Origin: JAOSJL01 sp963704035 | Lineage (GTDB): Bacteria > Actinomycetota > Acidimicrobiia > IMCC26256 > JAOSJL01 | Direction: 5' to 3' | DNA length: 64,000 nucleotides | Assembly: GCA_963704035.1 (NCBI GenBank) | Contig: CAVPGR010000002.1 | Coordinates: 558,001 to 622,000 of the forward strand | Part shown: positions 1 to 9,191 of the stretch, in pieces | Position numbering within the stretch: the first letter of the stretch is position 1 | Layout: each line of letters begins with the position of its first letter | The notes under the pieces: model-generated | The model's database searches: none | Seen by the model: the letters and a program-made list of their open reading frames with translations, nothing else | What the model was told of the DNA's origin: nothing | Position numbers and translations under genes: made by a program

Positions 1-945
1 CACGGCCGCCAACTCTGCTCCCGGATCCTCGAAGGTCAGCCCGAGGGCATCTGCGGTGGTGTAGGCGGCGAGGGCGTTGTAGACGGTGTAGAGGCCCGTC
101 ACGGGCAGGGTGACCGGGAAGCTCGTTTCTCCGGCGCACAGCGTGAAGGTGGTCGACTCGTCGCCGATGGTGACATCGGTGGCGCGAACATCAGGTGTTC
201 CGCGCGATCGCCCGCACTCCTCGCACCGCCACACGCCCACGTGCCCCATGTAGGCGTTCTCGTAGGAGAGGAGCCCTCCACATGTGCAGAAGTTCGCGTC
301 GGTGGCGTGCTCGACCGCGTCGAGCGCAACGCCGGGGCTGTCGATGCCGAACGTGACGACCTCGCCGTTGCCGTGTTCGGCGAGTTGTGCGACCTGGGGG
401 TCGTCCGCATTGAGGATCCGCGTCGGCGACCATTCGGCGCCGTCGAGCATCGTTCGCCACCGTCGCGACACGGCGTCGACCTCGGCGTAACGATCGAGCT
501 GATCACGAAAGAGGTTCAGGAAGAGCGACACGCGAGGGCGCACACGGGGAAAGAGGGGAACCAACGCGGCCTCGTCGATCTCGAAGACGCCGAGCCGCTC
601 GGAGGCGTTGACCACCCGGCCGCGCCGGTCGGCAGCGTCCATCAGTGCACCGAGGACGCCCCGCTCGAGGTTCGAGCCCGTTCGGTTCGTGACCGGATCG
701 ATGCCGCCGGCCGAGGCGAGCGCCGCCACGAGATGGGACGTCGTGGTCTTCCCGTTCGTCCCGGTGATCGAGACGTTGCCGGCGCCGAGTTGATCCACGA
801 GCGCTTCGAGAAGATCGGGTGCGGCGCGTCCGGCGATCCTGCCCGGAAGCGCCCCGCCACCTCCCGCGCCAAAGCGGCGTGACGTCGACCCGGCAAGGCA
901 CGCGACACGCAGTGCTGCGCGCTGGCGCATCGTCAACTGCGTCAT
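1..945 (-). CDS. murT: MurT, lipid II isoglutaminyl synthase subunit (partial)
   Basis: This Mur-ligase-like subunit works with GatD to amidate the alpha-carboxyl of D-Glu in lipid II. The frame is open from an ATG at 945 (second ATG at 930) to the left edge, 315 codons, so the C-terminus is missing. Residues about 21-31 read FGAGGGGALPGRIAG, the typical MurT N-terminus. The P-loop ITGTNGKTTT follows at about 54-63. A split zinc ribbon, FCTCGG then WRCEECG, is inserted in the Mur ligase middle domain; that four-Cys site distinguishes MurT from ordinary Mur ligases. The partner gatD would lie downstream, outside the window. The gene is divergent from the lipoprotein gene at 1036. Family assignment is confident. 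Confidence 0.9.
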   Translation of the reverse strand, partial: MTQLTMRQRAALRVACLAGSTSRRFGAGGGGALPGRIAGRAAPDLLEALVDQLGAGNVSITGTNGKTTTSHLVAALASAGGIDPVTNRTGSNLERGVLGALMDAADRRGRVVNASERLGVFEIDEAALVPLFPRVRPRVSLFLNLFRDQLDRYAEVDAVSRRWRTMLDGAEWSPTRILNADDPQVAQLAEHGNGEVVTFGIDSPGVALDAVEHATDANFCTCGGLLSYENAYMGHVGVWRCEECGRSRGTPDVRATDVTIGDESTTFTLCAGETSFPVTLPVTGLYTVYNALAAYTTADALGLTFEDPGAELAAV

Positions 946-1035
946 GTGTCGCGCGGAAACAGGAGACGGTGGCATCGCCGCCGAGTCTCCCACGAGGTCT
1001 CCCTCGTCGGCGGACAGGGCCGATACGATCCGCGG

Positions 1036-1473
1036 ATGCGTCGGTGCCTGTACGTGTGCGCGTCGGTCGTGGCGGCGGCCACTCTCGCTGCGGCGTGCAG
1101 CAGCGGTAGCAACGACACCAAAGCCGATGAAGCCGACTTCTGTGAGCTCGTGCTCGGTGCGGCGCAGGGTGAGGCCGACTTCGACTGGAGCTCGCCCGAG
1201 GGGATCCAGCAGACCCTCGACTACTACGCGCGGATTCAGGAGGTGGCGCCCGAGGAGGTTCGTGACGACCTGGCGCTGGTCGTCGACGGCGTGACCGCGC
1301 TCTCGGGTAGCGGGTTGGATCCCGAGAGTGCCGGCTCCTACCGGGAGATCACCGACGCGCTGAGCAGGTTCACCGACTTCGTGGAGAGGGAGTGTGTCGC
1401 GGACGCCACACCGGACGTGACACCGAGCGATACGGAACCGGCGACTGACACGAGCGGCACCGAAGGCGGATAG
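1036..1473 (+). CDS. Small secreted lipoprotein, unknown function
   Basis: The product is 145 aa with a lipoprotein signal peptide: MRRCLYVC, a hydrophobic Ala-rich stretch, then lipobox LAAACSSGS. The frame is open from 946, but the ATG at 1036 is chosen because it places the signal peptide at the N-terminus. The mature part is acidic, carries two further Cys residues (FCELV near 39; ERECV near 120) that could pair, and ends in a Thr/Asp/Ser/Glu-rich low-complexity tail. No family is recognised. The stop lies three bases before the hydrolase start at 1477, so the two are probably co-transcribed. Confidence 0.75.
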   Translation: MRRCLYVCASVVAAATLAAACSSGSNDTKADEADFCELVLGAAQGEADFDWSSPEGIQQTLDYYARIQEVAPEEVRDDLALVVDGVTALSGSGLDPESAGSYREITDALSRFTDFVERECVADATPDVTPSDTEPATDTSGTEGG

Positions 1474-1476
1474 CCG

Positions 1477-2379
1477 GTGGCCTCGGAGGCGTACGAAGAG
1501 TTCGCGCTGCTTCCCGACAACGCTTCCGAAGCCGGGCTGACATGGACCACGCCGGTCGTCGAGCGGCGGTTCATCGAGATCGAGCCGGGCCGACGGATCG
1601 GTGCGATCGTCTGGGGAGACGCCCCGCCCGAGATCGTCCTCGTCCATGGCGGTGCCCAGAACGCGCACACGTGGGACACCGTGGCGCTGGCACTCGACAG
1701 ACCACTCGTCGCTCTCGATCTTCCCGGTCACGGTCACTCCGACTGGCGTGACGACCACGACTACTCGCCGCGCACGAGCGCTGTCGATCTCGAGTCGGCG
1801 ATCCGGGCGCTCGCTCCCGAGGCTCGCCTCGTCGTCGGGATGTCGCTCGGTGGGTTGACGGCACTCGCACTGAGCGTCCGAGCCCCCGAGCTGGTCCGAC
1901 GCCTGATGATGGTGGATGTGACACCCGGCACCGATCGGGAGAAGGCGGAGCCGATCGCAGCCTTCATCGCCGGTCCTGAGGTCTTCGCCGACTTCGACGA
2001 GATCCTGGAACGGACGATGGCCTTCAACCCGACCCGGAGTGAGTCGTCGTTGCGGCGCGGGATCCTCCACAACGCCCGCCGGAGCGACGACGGCTCCTTG
2101 GTGTGGCGCTACGACAGGACGTGGGCCGGAGAGATCGGCGAACACAGCGGCTTCGAATCCCAGTGGACCGACGTCGAGTGCCTGGGCGTTCCCACGATGC
2201 TGGTGCGGGGGTCGCTGTCGGGGGTGGTGAGCGAGGAGGACGTCGAGGAGTTCGAGCGCCGCTGCCCGCACGCCCGCGTCGTCGTCGTCGACGATGCGGG
2301 CCACTCCGTGCAGGGCGACCGGCCGATCGAACTGTCCGAATTGATCGGCGCGTTCCTCGACGATCGACCGGCCGTGTGA
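1477..2379 (+). CDS. Alpha/beta hydrolase
   Basis: The product is a cytoplasmic alpha/beta-hydrolase-fold enzyme of 300 aa with a GTG start. Visible landmarks are the oxyanion-hole strand VLVHGGAQNAHTW (residues about 53-65), the LDLPGHGHSD loop, the nucleophile elbow GMSLGG (Ser near 126) and the C-terminal catalytic His in DDAGHSVQGDRP. The order and spacing fit esterases, epoxide-hydrolase-like or haloalkane-dehalogenase-like enzymes; the substrate cannot be told. The start follows the lipoprotein stop almost directly, suggesting translational coupling. Confidence 0.85.
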   Translation: MASEAYEEFALLPDNASEAGLTWTTPVVERRFIEIEPGRRIGAIVWGDAPPEIVLVHGGAQNAHTWDTVALALDRPLVALDLPGHGHSDWRDDHDYSPRTSAVDLESAIRALAPEARLVVGMSLGGLTALALSVRAPELVRRLMMVDVTPGTDREKAEPIAAFIAGPEVFADFDEILERTMAFNPTRSESSLRRGILHNARRSDDGSLVWRYDRTWAGEIGEHSGFESQWTDVECLGVPTMLVRGSLSGVVSEEDVEEFERRCPHARVVVVDDAGHSVQGDRPIELSELIGAFLDDRPAV

Positions 2380-2436
2380 CCTCTTCGGTGTGCGCGAGGT
2401 CGTAGTCTGAGAGCGGGGCGCGCGGGGGATCTGGAC

Positions 2437-2456
2437 CTCACCGAACGGCCGGTGAG
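2437..2456 (+). promoter_or_regulatory. Inverted repeat upstream of aceE
   Basis: CTCACCG and CGGTGAG form a perfect 7-bp stem around a 6-base loop, ending about 12 bases before the GGAG Shine-Dalgarno of aceE. It could be an operator or an mRNA hairpin affecting ribosome access. The function is inferred from position only. Confidence 0.4.
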
Positions 2457-2477
2457 CGCGAGGCGACAAGGAGACGT

Positions 2478-5165
2478 GTGATCGATCACGGGCCCGTCCA
2501 CCAGCTACCGGACACGGATCCCGACGAGACGAAGGAGTGGCTCCAGTCGCTCGACGCGGTCGTCGACATCAAGGGCCGGTCCCGCGCCCGCTACCTCATC
2601 TCGCGGCTTCTCGAGCGTGCCCTTCACGAAGGCGTGCAGGTTCCGCCGATGGTGTCGACCGACTACATCAACACGATCCCCGCCGAGTCGGAGCCGTGGT
2701 TCCCGGGCGACGAGAAGATGGAACACCGGATCCGTGCCTTCGTTCGTTGGAACGCGGCGGTGATGGTGGCGCGTGCCAACCGTCGCTTCAGTGGACTCGG
2801 CGGTCACCTGTCGACCTACGCGTCGGCCGCTTCGCTCTACGAGGTCGGCTTCAACCACTTCTTCCATGGCAAGAACGACGGTGGCCACGGTGACCAGATC
2901 TTCTTCCAGGGTCACGCCGCCCCCGGGATCTACGCCCGCGCCTTTCTCGAGGGACGACTGAGTGAGGAGCAGCTCGACCATTTCCGGCGCGAGGTCGGGG
3001 GACAGGGTCTCCCCAGCTATCCACATCCCCGGCGAATGCCGGATTTCTGGGAGTTCCCCACCGTGTCGATGGGCCTCAGCCCTCTCAACGCGGTGTACCA
3101 GGCGCGTTTCAACCGGTATCTCCTCCACCACGAGCTCGCCGACACGAGCAACGCGAAGGTGTGGGCGTTCGTCGGCGACGGTGAGCTCGACGAGCCGGAG
3201 TCGACTGCCGCGCTCGGTCTCGCGGCGCGTGAGGGCCTCGACAATCTCGTCTTCGTCGTCAACGCCAACCTGCAACGCCTCGACGGACCCGTCCGCGGAA
3301 ACGGCAAGGTGATCCAGGAGTACGAGTCGGTGTTCCGCGGCTACGGGTGGAACGTGCTCAAGGTCGTGTGGGGGAGCCCGTGGGACGAACTGCTGTCTCG
3401 CGACGTCGACGGTGTTCTCGTGAAGAAGATGAACGAAACGCTCGACGGTGAGTTCCAGAAGTACGTCGTGGAGACCGGCGCGTACATCCGGGAAAACTTC
3501 TTCGGCCCCGATCCGCGCCTGCGGGCGATGGTCGAGGGTCTGAGCGACGATGACCTTCGGCGTCTCCCCCGTGGCGGGCACGACTACCGCAAGCTCTACT
3601 CCGCCTACAAGGTGGCATCGGAGCACCAGGGAACCCCCACCGTGATCCTCGCCAAGACGGTCAAGGGCTGGGCCCTCGGAGAAGACTTCGAAGCGCGCAA
3701 CGCCACACACCAGCTCAAGACGATGAACGAAGCCGAGCTCAAGGCGTTCCGCGACCGCCTGGAGCTCGACATTCCCGACGGGCAACTCGAGGGCGACAAC
3801 CTCCCTCCCTACTACCACCCGGGGGAGGACTCCCCGGAGATCGAGTACATGAAGGAACGTCGTCGCGCGCTCGACGGGTTCCTGCCCGAGCGCGTCGTGC
3901 GGCCGCGAGCCGTCGTGTTGCCCGAGCCCGACGTCTTCGACGAACTGCTGTCGGGTACGGGCGAGAAGATCCAGGCGTCGACGACGACGGCGTTCGCCCG
4001 GCTCGTGAAGGCGCTCTACAAGGATCCTGAGATCGGACGTCGGGTGGTGACGATCGTTCCCGACGAGGCACGGACGTTCGGGCTCGACGCGCTGTTCGCC
4101 GACGTGAAGATCTACTCACCGCAGGGCCAGCTCTACGAGCCTGTCGACTCCGGGCTGCTGCTGTCGTACCGGGAGGCACCCGAGGGCCGGGTTCTGATGG
4201 AAGGCATCACCGAGGCCGGCTCGATGGCCTCGTTCACGGCCGCGGCTACGAGCTACGCCACGTGGGGCGAGCCGATCATCCCGTTCTTCATCTACTACTC
4301 GATGTTCGGATTCCAGAGGGTGGGCGACCTCATCTGGAGTTTCGGCGACCAACGAGGTCGTGGGTTCGTGCTGGGTGCCACCGCGGGTCGAACAACGCTC
4401 ACGGGTGAGGGTCTTCAGCACTGCGACGGACACAGCCAGGTCCTGGCGTCCACCGTGCCGAACTGCCACGCGTACGACCCGGCGTTCGCGTACGAAATGG
4501 CGATCATCGTGAGTGAGGGCATGGACCGCATGTTCGGCGACGATCCCGAGGACTGCTTCTACTACCTGACGCTCTACAACGAGAACTACACGATGCCGCC
4601 GACGCCCGATGGAGTGCGTGATGGCGTGTTCCGCGGGCTGTACCGGTACCGACCGGCGTCCGACGGGTCACGACACGCGCAAATGCTCGCGAGCGGCACG
4701 GCGATGCTGGCGACGCTCGAGGCCCAGGAGATCCTCGCTGCCGACTTCGACGTGGCGGCCGACGTGTGGTCCGCGACGAGCTACAAGACGTTACGCGACG
4801 AAGCTCTGGGTGTGGAGAGATGGAACCGTCTGCATCCCGATGAGCCTCCCCGCACGTCGTACGTGTTCGAGACGCTCGGTGACGCCGACGGCCCGGTCGT
4901 GGCCGTGACCGATTTCATGAAGTCGGTCCCCGACCAGATCGCGCGCTTCCTTCCGCAACCGTTCCTGCCACTCGGTACCGACGGCTACGGACTCTCCGAC
5001 ACGCGTCAGGCGCTGCGGCGCTACTTCGAGGTCGACGCGGCTCACGTGGTGGTGGCGGTCCTCTACCAGCTCGCGCAGCAGAGTGAGATCAGCCGCGAGG
5101 TGGTCGTGGAAGCGATCCGACGTTTCGAGATCGACACCGAGGCGCCGGACCCGCTGACAGTCTGA
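2478..5165 (+). CDS. aceE: Pyruvate dehydrogenase E1 component, homodimeric
   Basis: This is thiamine-diphosphate-dependent pyruvate decarboxylase/acetyl-transferring E1 of the pyruvate dehydrogenase complex, feeding acetyl-CoA to the TCA cycle and fatty acid synthesis. The GTG start is preceded by AAGGAG at 2468-2473. At 895 aa it matches the usual length of the single-chain (alpha2) E1 found in actinobacteria and proteobacteria. Near residues 97-150 it has GGHLSTYASAASLYEVGFNHF and the HAAPGIYARAF segment. The ThDP motif starts at GDGELDEPES (about 234). The transketolase-like pyrimidine domain includes LMEGITEAGSM. No E2/E3 genes are adjacent. Confidence 0.97.
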   Translation: MIDHGPVHQLPDTDPDETKEWLQSLDAVVDIKGRSRARYLISRLLERALHEGVQVPPMVSTDYINTIPAESEPWFPGDEKMEHRIRAFVRWNAAVMVARANRRFSGLGGHLSTYASAASLYEVGFNHFFHGKNDGGHGDQIFFQGHAAPGIYARAFLEGRLSEEQLDHFRREVGGQGLPSYPHPRRMPDFWEFPTVSMGLSPLNAVYQARFNRYLLHHELADTSNAKVWAFVGDGELDEPESTAALGLAAREGLDNLVFVVNANLQRLDGPVRGNGKVIQEYESVFRGYGWNVLKVVWGSPWDELLSRDVDGVLVKKMNETLDGEFQKYVVETGAYIRENFFGPDPRLRAMVEGLSDDDLRRLPRGGHDYRKLYSAYKVASEHQGTPTVILAKTVKGWALGEDFEARNATHQLKTMNEAELKAFRDRLELDIPDGQLEGDNLPPYYHPGEDSPEIEYMKERRRALDGFLPERVVRPRAVVLPEPDVFDELLSGTGEKIQASTTTAFARLVKALYKDPEIGRRVVTIVPDEARTFGLDALFADVKIYSPQGQLYEPVDSGLLLSYREAPEGRVLMEGITEAGSMASFTAAATSYATWGEPIIPFFIYYSMFGFQRVGDLIWSFGDQRGRGFVLGATAGRTTLTGEGLQHCDGHSQVLASTVPNCHAYDPAFAYEMAIIVSEGMDRMFGDDPEDCFYYLTLYNENYTMPPTPDGVRDGVFRGLYRYRPASDGSRHAQMLASGTAMLATLEAQEILAADFDVAADVWSATSYKTLRDEALGVERWNRLHPDEPPRTSYVFETLGDADGPVVAVTDFMKSVPDQIARFLPQPFLPLGTDGYGLSDTRQALRRYFEVDAAHVVVAVLYQLAQQSEISREVVVEAIRRFEIDTEAPDPLTV

Positions 5166-5200
5166 CAACCTGAGGCGAGGACGAGCGGTGCAGGGCGAAC

Positions 5201-5413
5201 TCAGTCCTCGGGGTTGACGTCGGGGTCCCAGGGGACCGCCTCTTCTTCTTCGTCGTCCCAGTCGTCGGCGTCGTCGTCGGGCTCGTCGCCACCCTCGACC
5301 ACGTCGGCCAGCGACTTGGTGCTCTCCCGGAAGAGATCGTCGTCAAATCCCTCTTTCAGCTCCCGCGCCTCGCGGAAGCGTCGTGCTCTTCCTTTTCGGG
5401 CCACGACGTTCAC
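5201..5413 (-). CDS. Small acidic protein, unknown
   Basis: The product is 70 aa with a GTG start and GAGG five bases upstream. The first 20 residues are basic (RKGRARRFREARELK); the rest is strongly acidic with runs such as DEPDDDADDWDDEEEE. Codon use fits a high-GC coding frame, with third positions mostly G or C. The gene sits between aceE and the amidase on the opposite strand. No family is recognised. Confidence 0.6.
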   Translation of the reverse strand: MNVVARKGRARRFREARELKEGFDDDLFRESTKSLADVVEGGDEPDDDADDWDDEEEEAVPWDPDVNPED

Positions 5414-5550
5414 CTACCTCGAACTGGCGAGGCACCCCGGGGGCGCCGACACTGGTCACGGCCCCCATGATCGCGCGTCGGGGCTGCCGATGGGAGACGG
5501 AATGCCCGGTTGCCCACTAGCGTCGCGCCGTCGACGGGCTGGAGGGGCGC

Positions 5551-6960
5551 ATGGGAACGGGTGTGGGACCAGCGGGGGTGACCGAGATCGCATCCTCCGT
5601 GCGGCAGGGGGACTGGACGGCTCTCGACGTGCTCGAGGAGGCACTGGAGCGCATCGCTCTCGGCAACCCGGCCCTCAATGCCTTCGTGGCGCTCGATCCG
5701 GACCGGGCCCGAGATGATGCGGCGGCCGTCGATGCCCGTGTCCGGGCAGGCGAGGACCCGGGGCCACTGGCGGGCGTTCCGGTCGGGGTCAAGGATCTCG
5801 AAGACGCGCAGGGTTTTGTCACGACCTACGGCGACCCGGCCTACGCCGACGACCCTCCCTCGGCTGTCGACTCCCTGGAGGTGGCCCGCCTGAAGTCGGC
5901 GGGCGCGGTGGTGGTCGGCAAGACCAACACGCCGCCACACGGAGTCCGCGCCGAAACCGACAACCGTGTCTTCGGCCCGAGTCGCAACCCGTGGTCGATG
6001 ACGCGAACCCCGGGCGGTTCCAGCGGTGGCTCGGGCGCTGCGGTGGCGGCCGGCCTCGTACCCCTGGCCACCGGCTCTGATGGTGGAGGCTCCATTCGGA
6101 TCCCGTCAGCGGTGTGCGGACTCCCGGGCTTCAAGACGACTCATGGCGTGGTGCCGAACGCCGACACCGATGCACCGGCGTGGGGACACTTCTCGACGCG
6201 GGGGCCGATGGCCCGCTCGTTTGCCGACATCGCCGTCGCTCTCGACGTCGTGAAGGGCGCGTCGAACAGGGACATTCTCTCAGTGGAGATTCCCGGTTTC
6301 TTCAGCGACGCTGTCGAGCGCCGGTCGGTCGACGGTCTGCGAGTTGCCTGGTCTCCCACGCTGGGCGTCGCCGACGTCGACCCCCGGGTGATCGCCGCCT
6401 GCGAGGCGGGCATCGGCGCACTCCAGGATGCCGGAGCGCGCGTCGAGGCGGTCGGCAAGGTTCTCGATGAGGATCCGCTCGGAGCGTGGGGCGCCCGATC
6501 GGCTCCCGGCACGCGCCACCACTTCAACCAGCGCGACATGGCCTGGAGCGAGAGGTTCGACGAGGCGTCGTTGCTGCTCGCCGGAATGGCCGAGTTCGTC
6601 GACATGGACATGTTTCTCGATGGCGAAGCCGGCGCCCACGCCGTGCTGCTCGCCCTGGCCGACGTCTTCGACCGCTTCGACCTGCTGGCGTGCCCCGCGA
6701 CGCTCACCGTTCCCCCGAAGGTGGGGGAGGAGTCGCCCTACGGCCCGGGCTGGGCCGCCACCATGACGATGCCGTTCAACCTGACGCGTTCCCCAGCAGC
6801 CGTGGTTCCCGTGGGCCTCGTGGAGGACGACGGCGATCGGCTCCCCGTGGCGATCCAACTGGCTGCGCCCCGCCTGGGCGATCTCGATCTGATGACGGCC
6901 GCGGCGGCCGTCGAGGAGATCCTCGGCCCGATCGCCACGCGACCACCACCCGTTCTGTAG
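5551..6960 (+). CDS. Amidase signature family hydrolase
   Basis: This is a Ser-cisSer-Lys amidase of the GatA/fatty-acid-amide-hydrolase family, 469 aa, of normal length. The catalytic Lys lies in PVGVKDLEDA (about 75-84). The Gly/Ser-rich signature GGSSGGSGAAVAAG runs from about 155. The cis-Ser and nucleophile lie in TGSDGGGSIRIPSAVCG. No gatB or gatC neighbours are present, so it is more likely a stand-alone amide hydrolase than the tRNA amidotransferase subunit. The substrate is unknown. Confidence 0.88.
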   Translation: MGTGVGPAGVTEIASSVRQGDWTALDVLEEALERIALGNPALNAFVALDPDRARDDAAAVDARVRAGEDPGPLAGVPVGVKDLEDAQGFVTTYGDPAYADDPPSAVDSLEVARLKSAGAVVVGKTNTPPHGVRAETDNRVFGPSRNPWSMTRTPGGSSGGSGAAVAAGLVPLATGSDGGGSIRIPSAVCGLPGFKTTHGVVPNADTDAPAWGHFSTRGPMARSFADIAVALDVVKGASNRDILSVEIPGFFSDAVERRSVDGLRVAWSPTLGVADVDPRVIAACEAGIGALQDAGARVEAVGKVLDEDPLGAWGARSAPGTRHHFNQRDMAWSERFDEASLLLAGMAEFVDMDMFLDGEAGAHAVLLALADVFDRFDLLACPATLTVPPKVGEESPYGPGWAATMTMPFNLTRSPAAVVPVGLVEDDGDRLPVAIQLAAPRLGDLDLMTAAAAVEEILGPIATRPPPVL

Positions 6961-7011
6961 CGCTTCAGACGGAAAGAGTGGACACGGGCGTTTCGATACG
7001 GTAGAACCCCA

Positions 7012-7026
7012 CTCACGCAGAGTGAG
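7012..7026 (+). promoter_or_regulatory. Hairpin overlapping the Shine-Dalgarno region
   Basis: CTCAC and GTGAG pair around a 5-base loop. The 3' arm runs into the GAGGGGG that serves the TTG start at 7039. Pairing would occlude the ribosome site, so a translational control role is possible. The stem is short. Confidence 0.35.
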
Positions 7027-7038
7027 GGGGAAGTACCG

Positions 7039-7596
7039 TTGAGGCACGTACGGTGGCTTGTGGTAGTGACCGCGGCACTCGTCGTATTGGCCGGTTGTGG
7101 TCCCATCGGTCCCGGAGCGCCGGGCACCGGGCAACGCAACACGTTTCTCGAGGTGACGGCTCAACAGTTCGCGGACGGGCTCGACATCAACCTGCTTCTC
7201 GACGCGAGGGGCGGCTACGAGGGCCATCGCTGCTTCTACAACGGTGAGGACAAGGAGGCCTTCGTCCACGTCAAGGACGGCAGGTCGCTCGCCTGCTACT
7301 CGTTCGACCTCCCGACGTGGGACGCCCATCGAGGGTCGAAGCTCATGCAGCTGATCGGGTACGTCTACGCCCGTCGGCTCGAGCAGGCCGGCACGACCTG
7401 GCGTCAGTATCCGATCTCGAACGACCGCGACAAGTTCGCCGACTGCTTCGCGGAGTACCACGGCGCCAATCCCGACTTCAACGACGATTGGGGTGGCAAC
7501 AGCTGCCGGCAGAGCTGGCTCGACAAGATCGGCCAGATGGAGGCGTTCGCCTTTCCCGCCAACACCAACCCGGTGTGGTTCCACCGCGTCCGATGA
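7039..7596 (+). CDS. Lipoprotein, first of a paralogous tandem pair
   Basis: The product is 185 aa from a TTG start with GAGGGGG upstream. The signal peptide ends in lipobox LAGCGP. The mature domain contains Cys residues in HRCFYNG, LACYSF, ADCFAEYHGANP and GNSCRQSWLDKIGQ. The last two motifs recur in the next gene as AECFAHLHEANP and GEGCSPAELDHIGALE, so the two are paralogs. The ordered Cys and the CF-x-x-H/YH-x-ANP motif suggest a small disulfide-stabilised extracytoplasmic domain. No family is recognised. The stop overlaps an ATG at 7593, but the better start of the next gene is 7611. Confidence 0.8.
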   Translation: MRHVRWLVVVTAALVVLAGCGPIGPGAPGTGQRNTFLEVTAQQFADGLDINLLLDARGGYEGHRCFYNGEDKEAFVHVKDGRSLACYSFDLPTWDAHRGSKLMQLIGYVYARRLEQAGTTWRQYPISNDRDKFADCFAEYHGANPDFNDDWGGNSCRQSWLDKIGQMEAFAFPANTNPVWFHRVR

Positions 7597-7610
7597 AGGA
7601 GATCTCGACG

Positions 7611-8246
7611 ATGTCGATCACGAAGCGTCGAACCTGGGCCGTTCTCGCCGTGAGCGCGGTGATGCTGCTCGCTGCCTGCATACCGCCGAAGCCTCCGCCC
7701 CCGCCTCCCCCCGATCCTGACCCGGGTCCTACCTACGCCGACAACGAGACGTTGATGGAGCACGCTCGCGACTTCGCCGCGGCGGGTGGGATCGACATCG
7801 TGGAGTTCGACAGGTCCGCCCCGCCTTACTCGCAGGGATGGTGGGACACCCAGCTGTGTGGCGGCACGACCGGGTACCGATTCAACCTGTACCCCAACTT
7901 CCAGGCTATATGTGTAAACACGTACCTCCCCTCGTTCGAGTCGGAAAAGGGCACCCGGACGATGGTGGCCGTGGGCAATTACTGGGTCTGGTCGATGTCG
8001 CTCCACGGAGAGCTTTCCGGACAGCCCTTCGATCGTGGTCCGTTAGGCAGCGACGGCCGGATCGCTGAGTGCTTCGCGCACCTGCACGAAGCGAATCCGG
8101 CATTCCTCGGCGGGGAAGGATGCTCCCCGGCCGAACTCGACCACATCGGCGCCCTGGAGATGATCTACCCGCTCGACGGCAGCCCCTGGCCGCCTCTGCC
8201 CTGGCCGTACGGTTACCCCTGGCTGGGGAGTGTTGGCGCCGGATAG
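7611..8246 (+). CDS. Lipoprotein with proline linker, second of the paralogous pair
   Basis: The product is 211 aa. The ATG at 7611 is chosen over 7593 because AAGGAG at 7596-7601 is correctly spaced for it. The signal peptide ends in lipobox LLAACIPP, directly followed by a proline linker (PPKPPPPPPPDPDPG) that would hold the domain away from the membrane. The C-terminal region repeats the CF/HxANP and C-x4-LDxIG-x-E motifs of the upstream gene. It starts 15 bases after the upstream stop, so they form an operon. Function unknown. Confidence 0.8.
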   Translation: MSITKRRTWAVLAVSAVMLLAACIPPKPPPPPPPDPDPGPTYADNETLMEHARDFAAAGGIDIVEFDRSAPPYSQGWWDTQLCGGTTGYRFNLYPNFQAICVNTYLPSFESEKGTRTMVAVGNYWVWSMSLHGELSGQPFDRGPLGSDGRIAECFAHLHEANPAFLGGEGCSPAELDHIGALEMIYPLDGSPWPPLPWPYGYPWLGSVGAG

Positions 8247-8261
8247 CGGCCGGTCGGCCCG

Positions 8262-9113
8262 TCAGTCGTCGATGTGCAGGGCGGTGTCGATGCAGACGCC
8301 GGTTCCGATGACGAGCAGCCGTAGCGGGTCTTCGAGGCGCTTGTTCATCGCGAGGACGTAACTGTCGCCGCCCGCCATGAAGGCCTTCTTCAGGCCTTCC
8401 CAGCTCTTGGTGACCTTGCCGATCTCGTTGTCGTCGGCGTCGAAGAGCGTGAACTCGCGATCACGCCAGTTCTTGCCCTTGAGGCGCCCGACCTTCTTTC
8501 CGCCGGCTTCGAGGGCGAAGCGAACCTTGCCCATCGTGTTCTCCTGTTTGATCGCGCCGATCTCGTTACCGTCGCCGTCCTCCAGGATCACCTTCGACTT
8601 GCGCATCTTCGCCGGACGCGTGAGACGCAACACGACGTCGCCGTTGGCGTCGACCAGTTCGAACTTGTGGGTCATGTACTTGTCGAACTTCGTGAAGGCC
8701 CGCACGAGCTGTTTCGCCTGACTCTGTCCGTGCTGCTTGACGGTGCCGAGAACTTTGCCGTCGTTGCTCTTGATCTCGTAGTCCGATCCGCTCTGGATGA
8801 TTCCCGCCGACTGCTCGACGAGGAGAATCGGCTCGTCGAGGAGTGTTCCGGTTCCTTCCCAGTGGACAGCCGTGCCCGTGAACTTCGCTGCATGCTTACC
8901 CTCCACCAGCATGTCGGTCAGGCCCGTCGTCATCTTCTCGTCGGTTCCGAAGGGGTCGACGCTCTCCTCGCCCTTCGTGGCGATCTTGTTCGTCCAGTCG
9001 GTTCCGTCGTGGTACCGGTGCTCGGCTCGCTTGAACGGGTCGGTGTGCCACCCGGCCTCGATCGATTCCGAGTCACCGGCGGGGGTCTGGTCGTTCTCAT
9101 TCGTGTCGGTCAT
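8262..9113 (-). CDS. DUF2510 / LURP-one (tubby-like) domain protein
   Basis: The product is about 283 aa from ATG 9113 (an in-frame ATG at 9131 is also possible). Residues about 20-45 form a DUF2510 module, AGWHTDPFKRAEHRYHDG followed by TDWTNKI, common on actinobacterial membrane or secreted proteins. The rest resembles the phospholipid-scramblase/LURP-one beta-barrel fold, with repeated strands such as DGKVLGTVK, DGDGNEIGAI and DADDNEIGKV ending in a hydrophobic helix with LRLLVIGTGVCIDTAL. There is no signal peptide. A lipid- or membrane-associated role is inferred from the fold. Confidence 0.7.
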   Translation of the reverse strand: MTDTNENDQTPAGDSESIEAGWHTDPFKRAEHRYHDGTDWTNKIATKGEESVDPFGTDEKMTTGLTDMLVEGKHAAKFTGTAVHWEGTGTLLDEPILLVEQSAGIIQSGSDYEIKSNDGKVLGTVKQHGQSQAKQLVRAFTKFDKYMTHKFELVDANGDVVLRLTRPAKMRKSKVILEDGDGNEIGAIKQENTMGKVRFALEAGGKKVGRLKGKNWRDREFTLFDADDNEIGKVTKSWEGLKKAFMAGGDSYVLAMNKRLEDPLRLLVIGTGVCIDTALHIDD

Positions 9114-9191
9114 GGCACGAGTGTCGCGCACGCCGCCCGCTCGTGTCAGGGGATCGCCCTGACGTGACCCGTTCGGTGGTACTCCTGTCCC

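Noticed and set aside
2380..2477. Riboswitch or attenuator upstream of aceE
   Set aside because: Only one short hairpin is visible and no known riboswitch core could be recognised in under 100 bases.
5551..6960. Amidase as GatA of the tRNA amidotransferase
   Set aside because: No gatB or gatC nearby; the signature alone does not separate GatA from other amidases.
6280..7584. Minus-strand frame of about 430 codons
   Set aside because: It lies opposite the amidase end and a lipoprotein gene, both with clear motifs; composition is His/Arg/Gly-rich and no family is seen.
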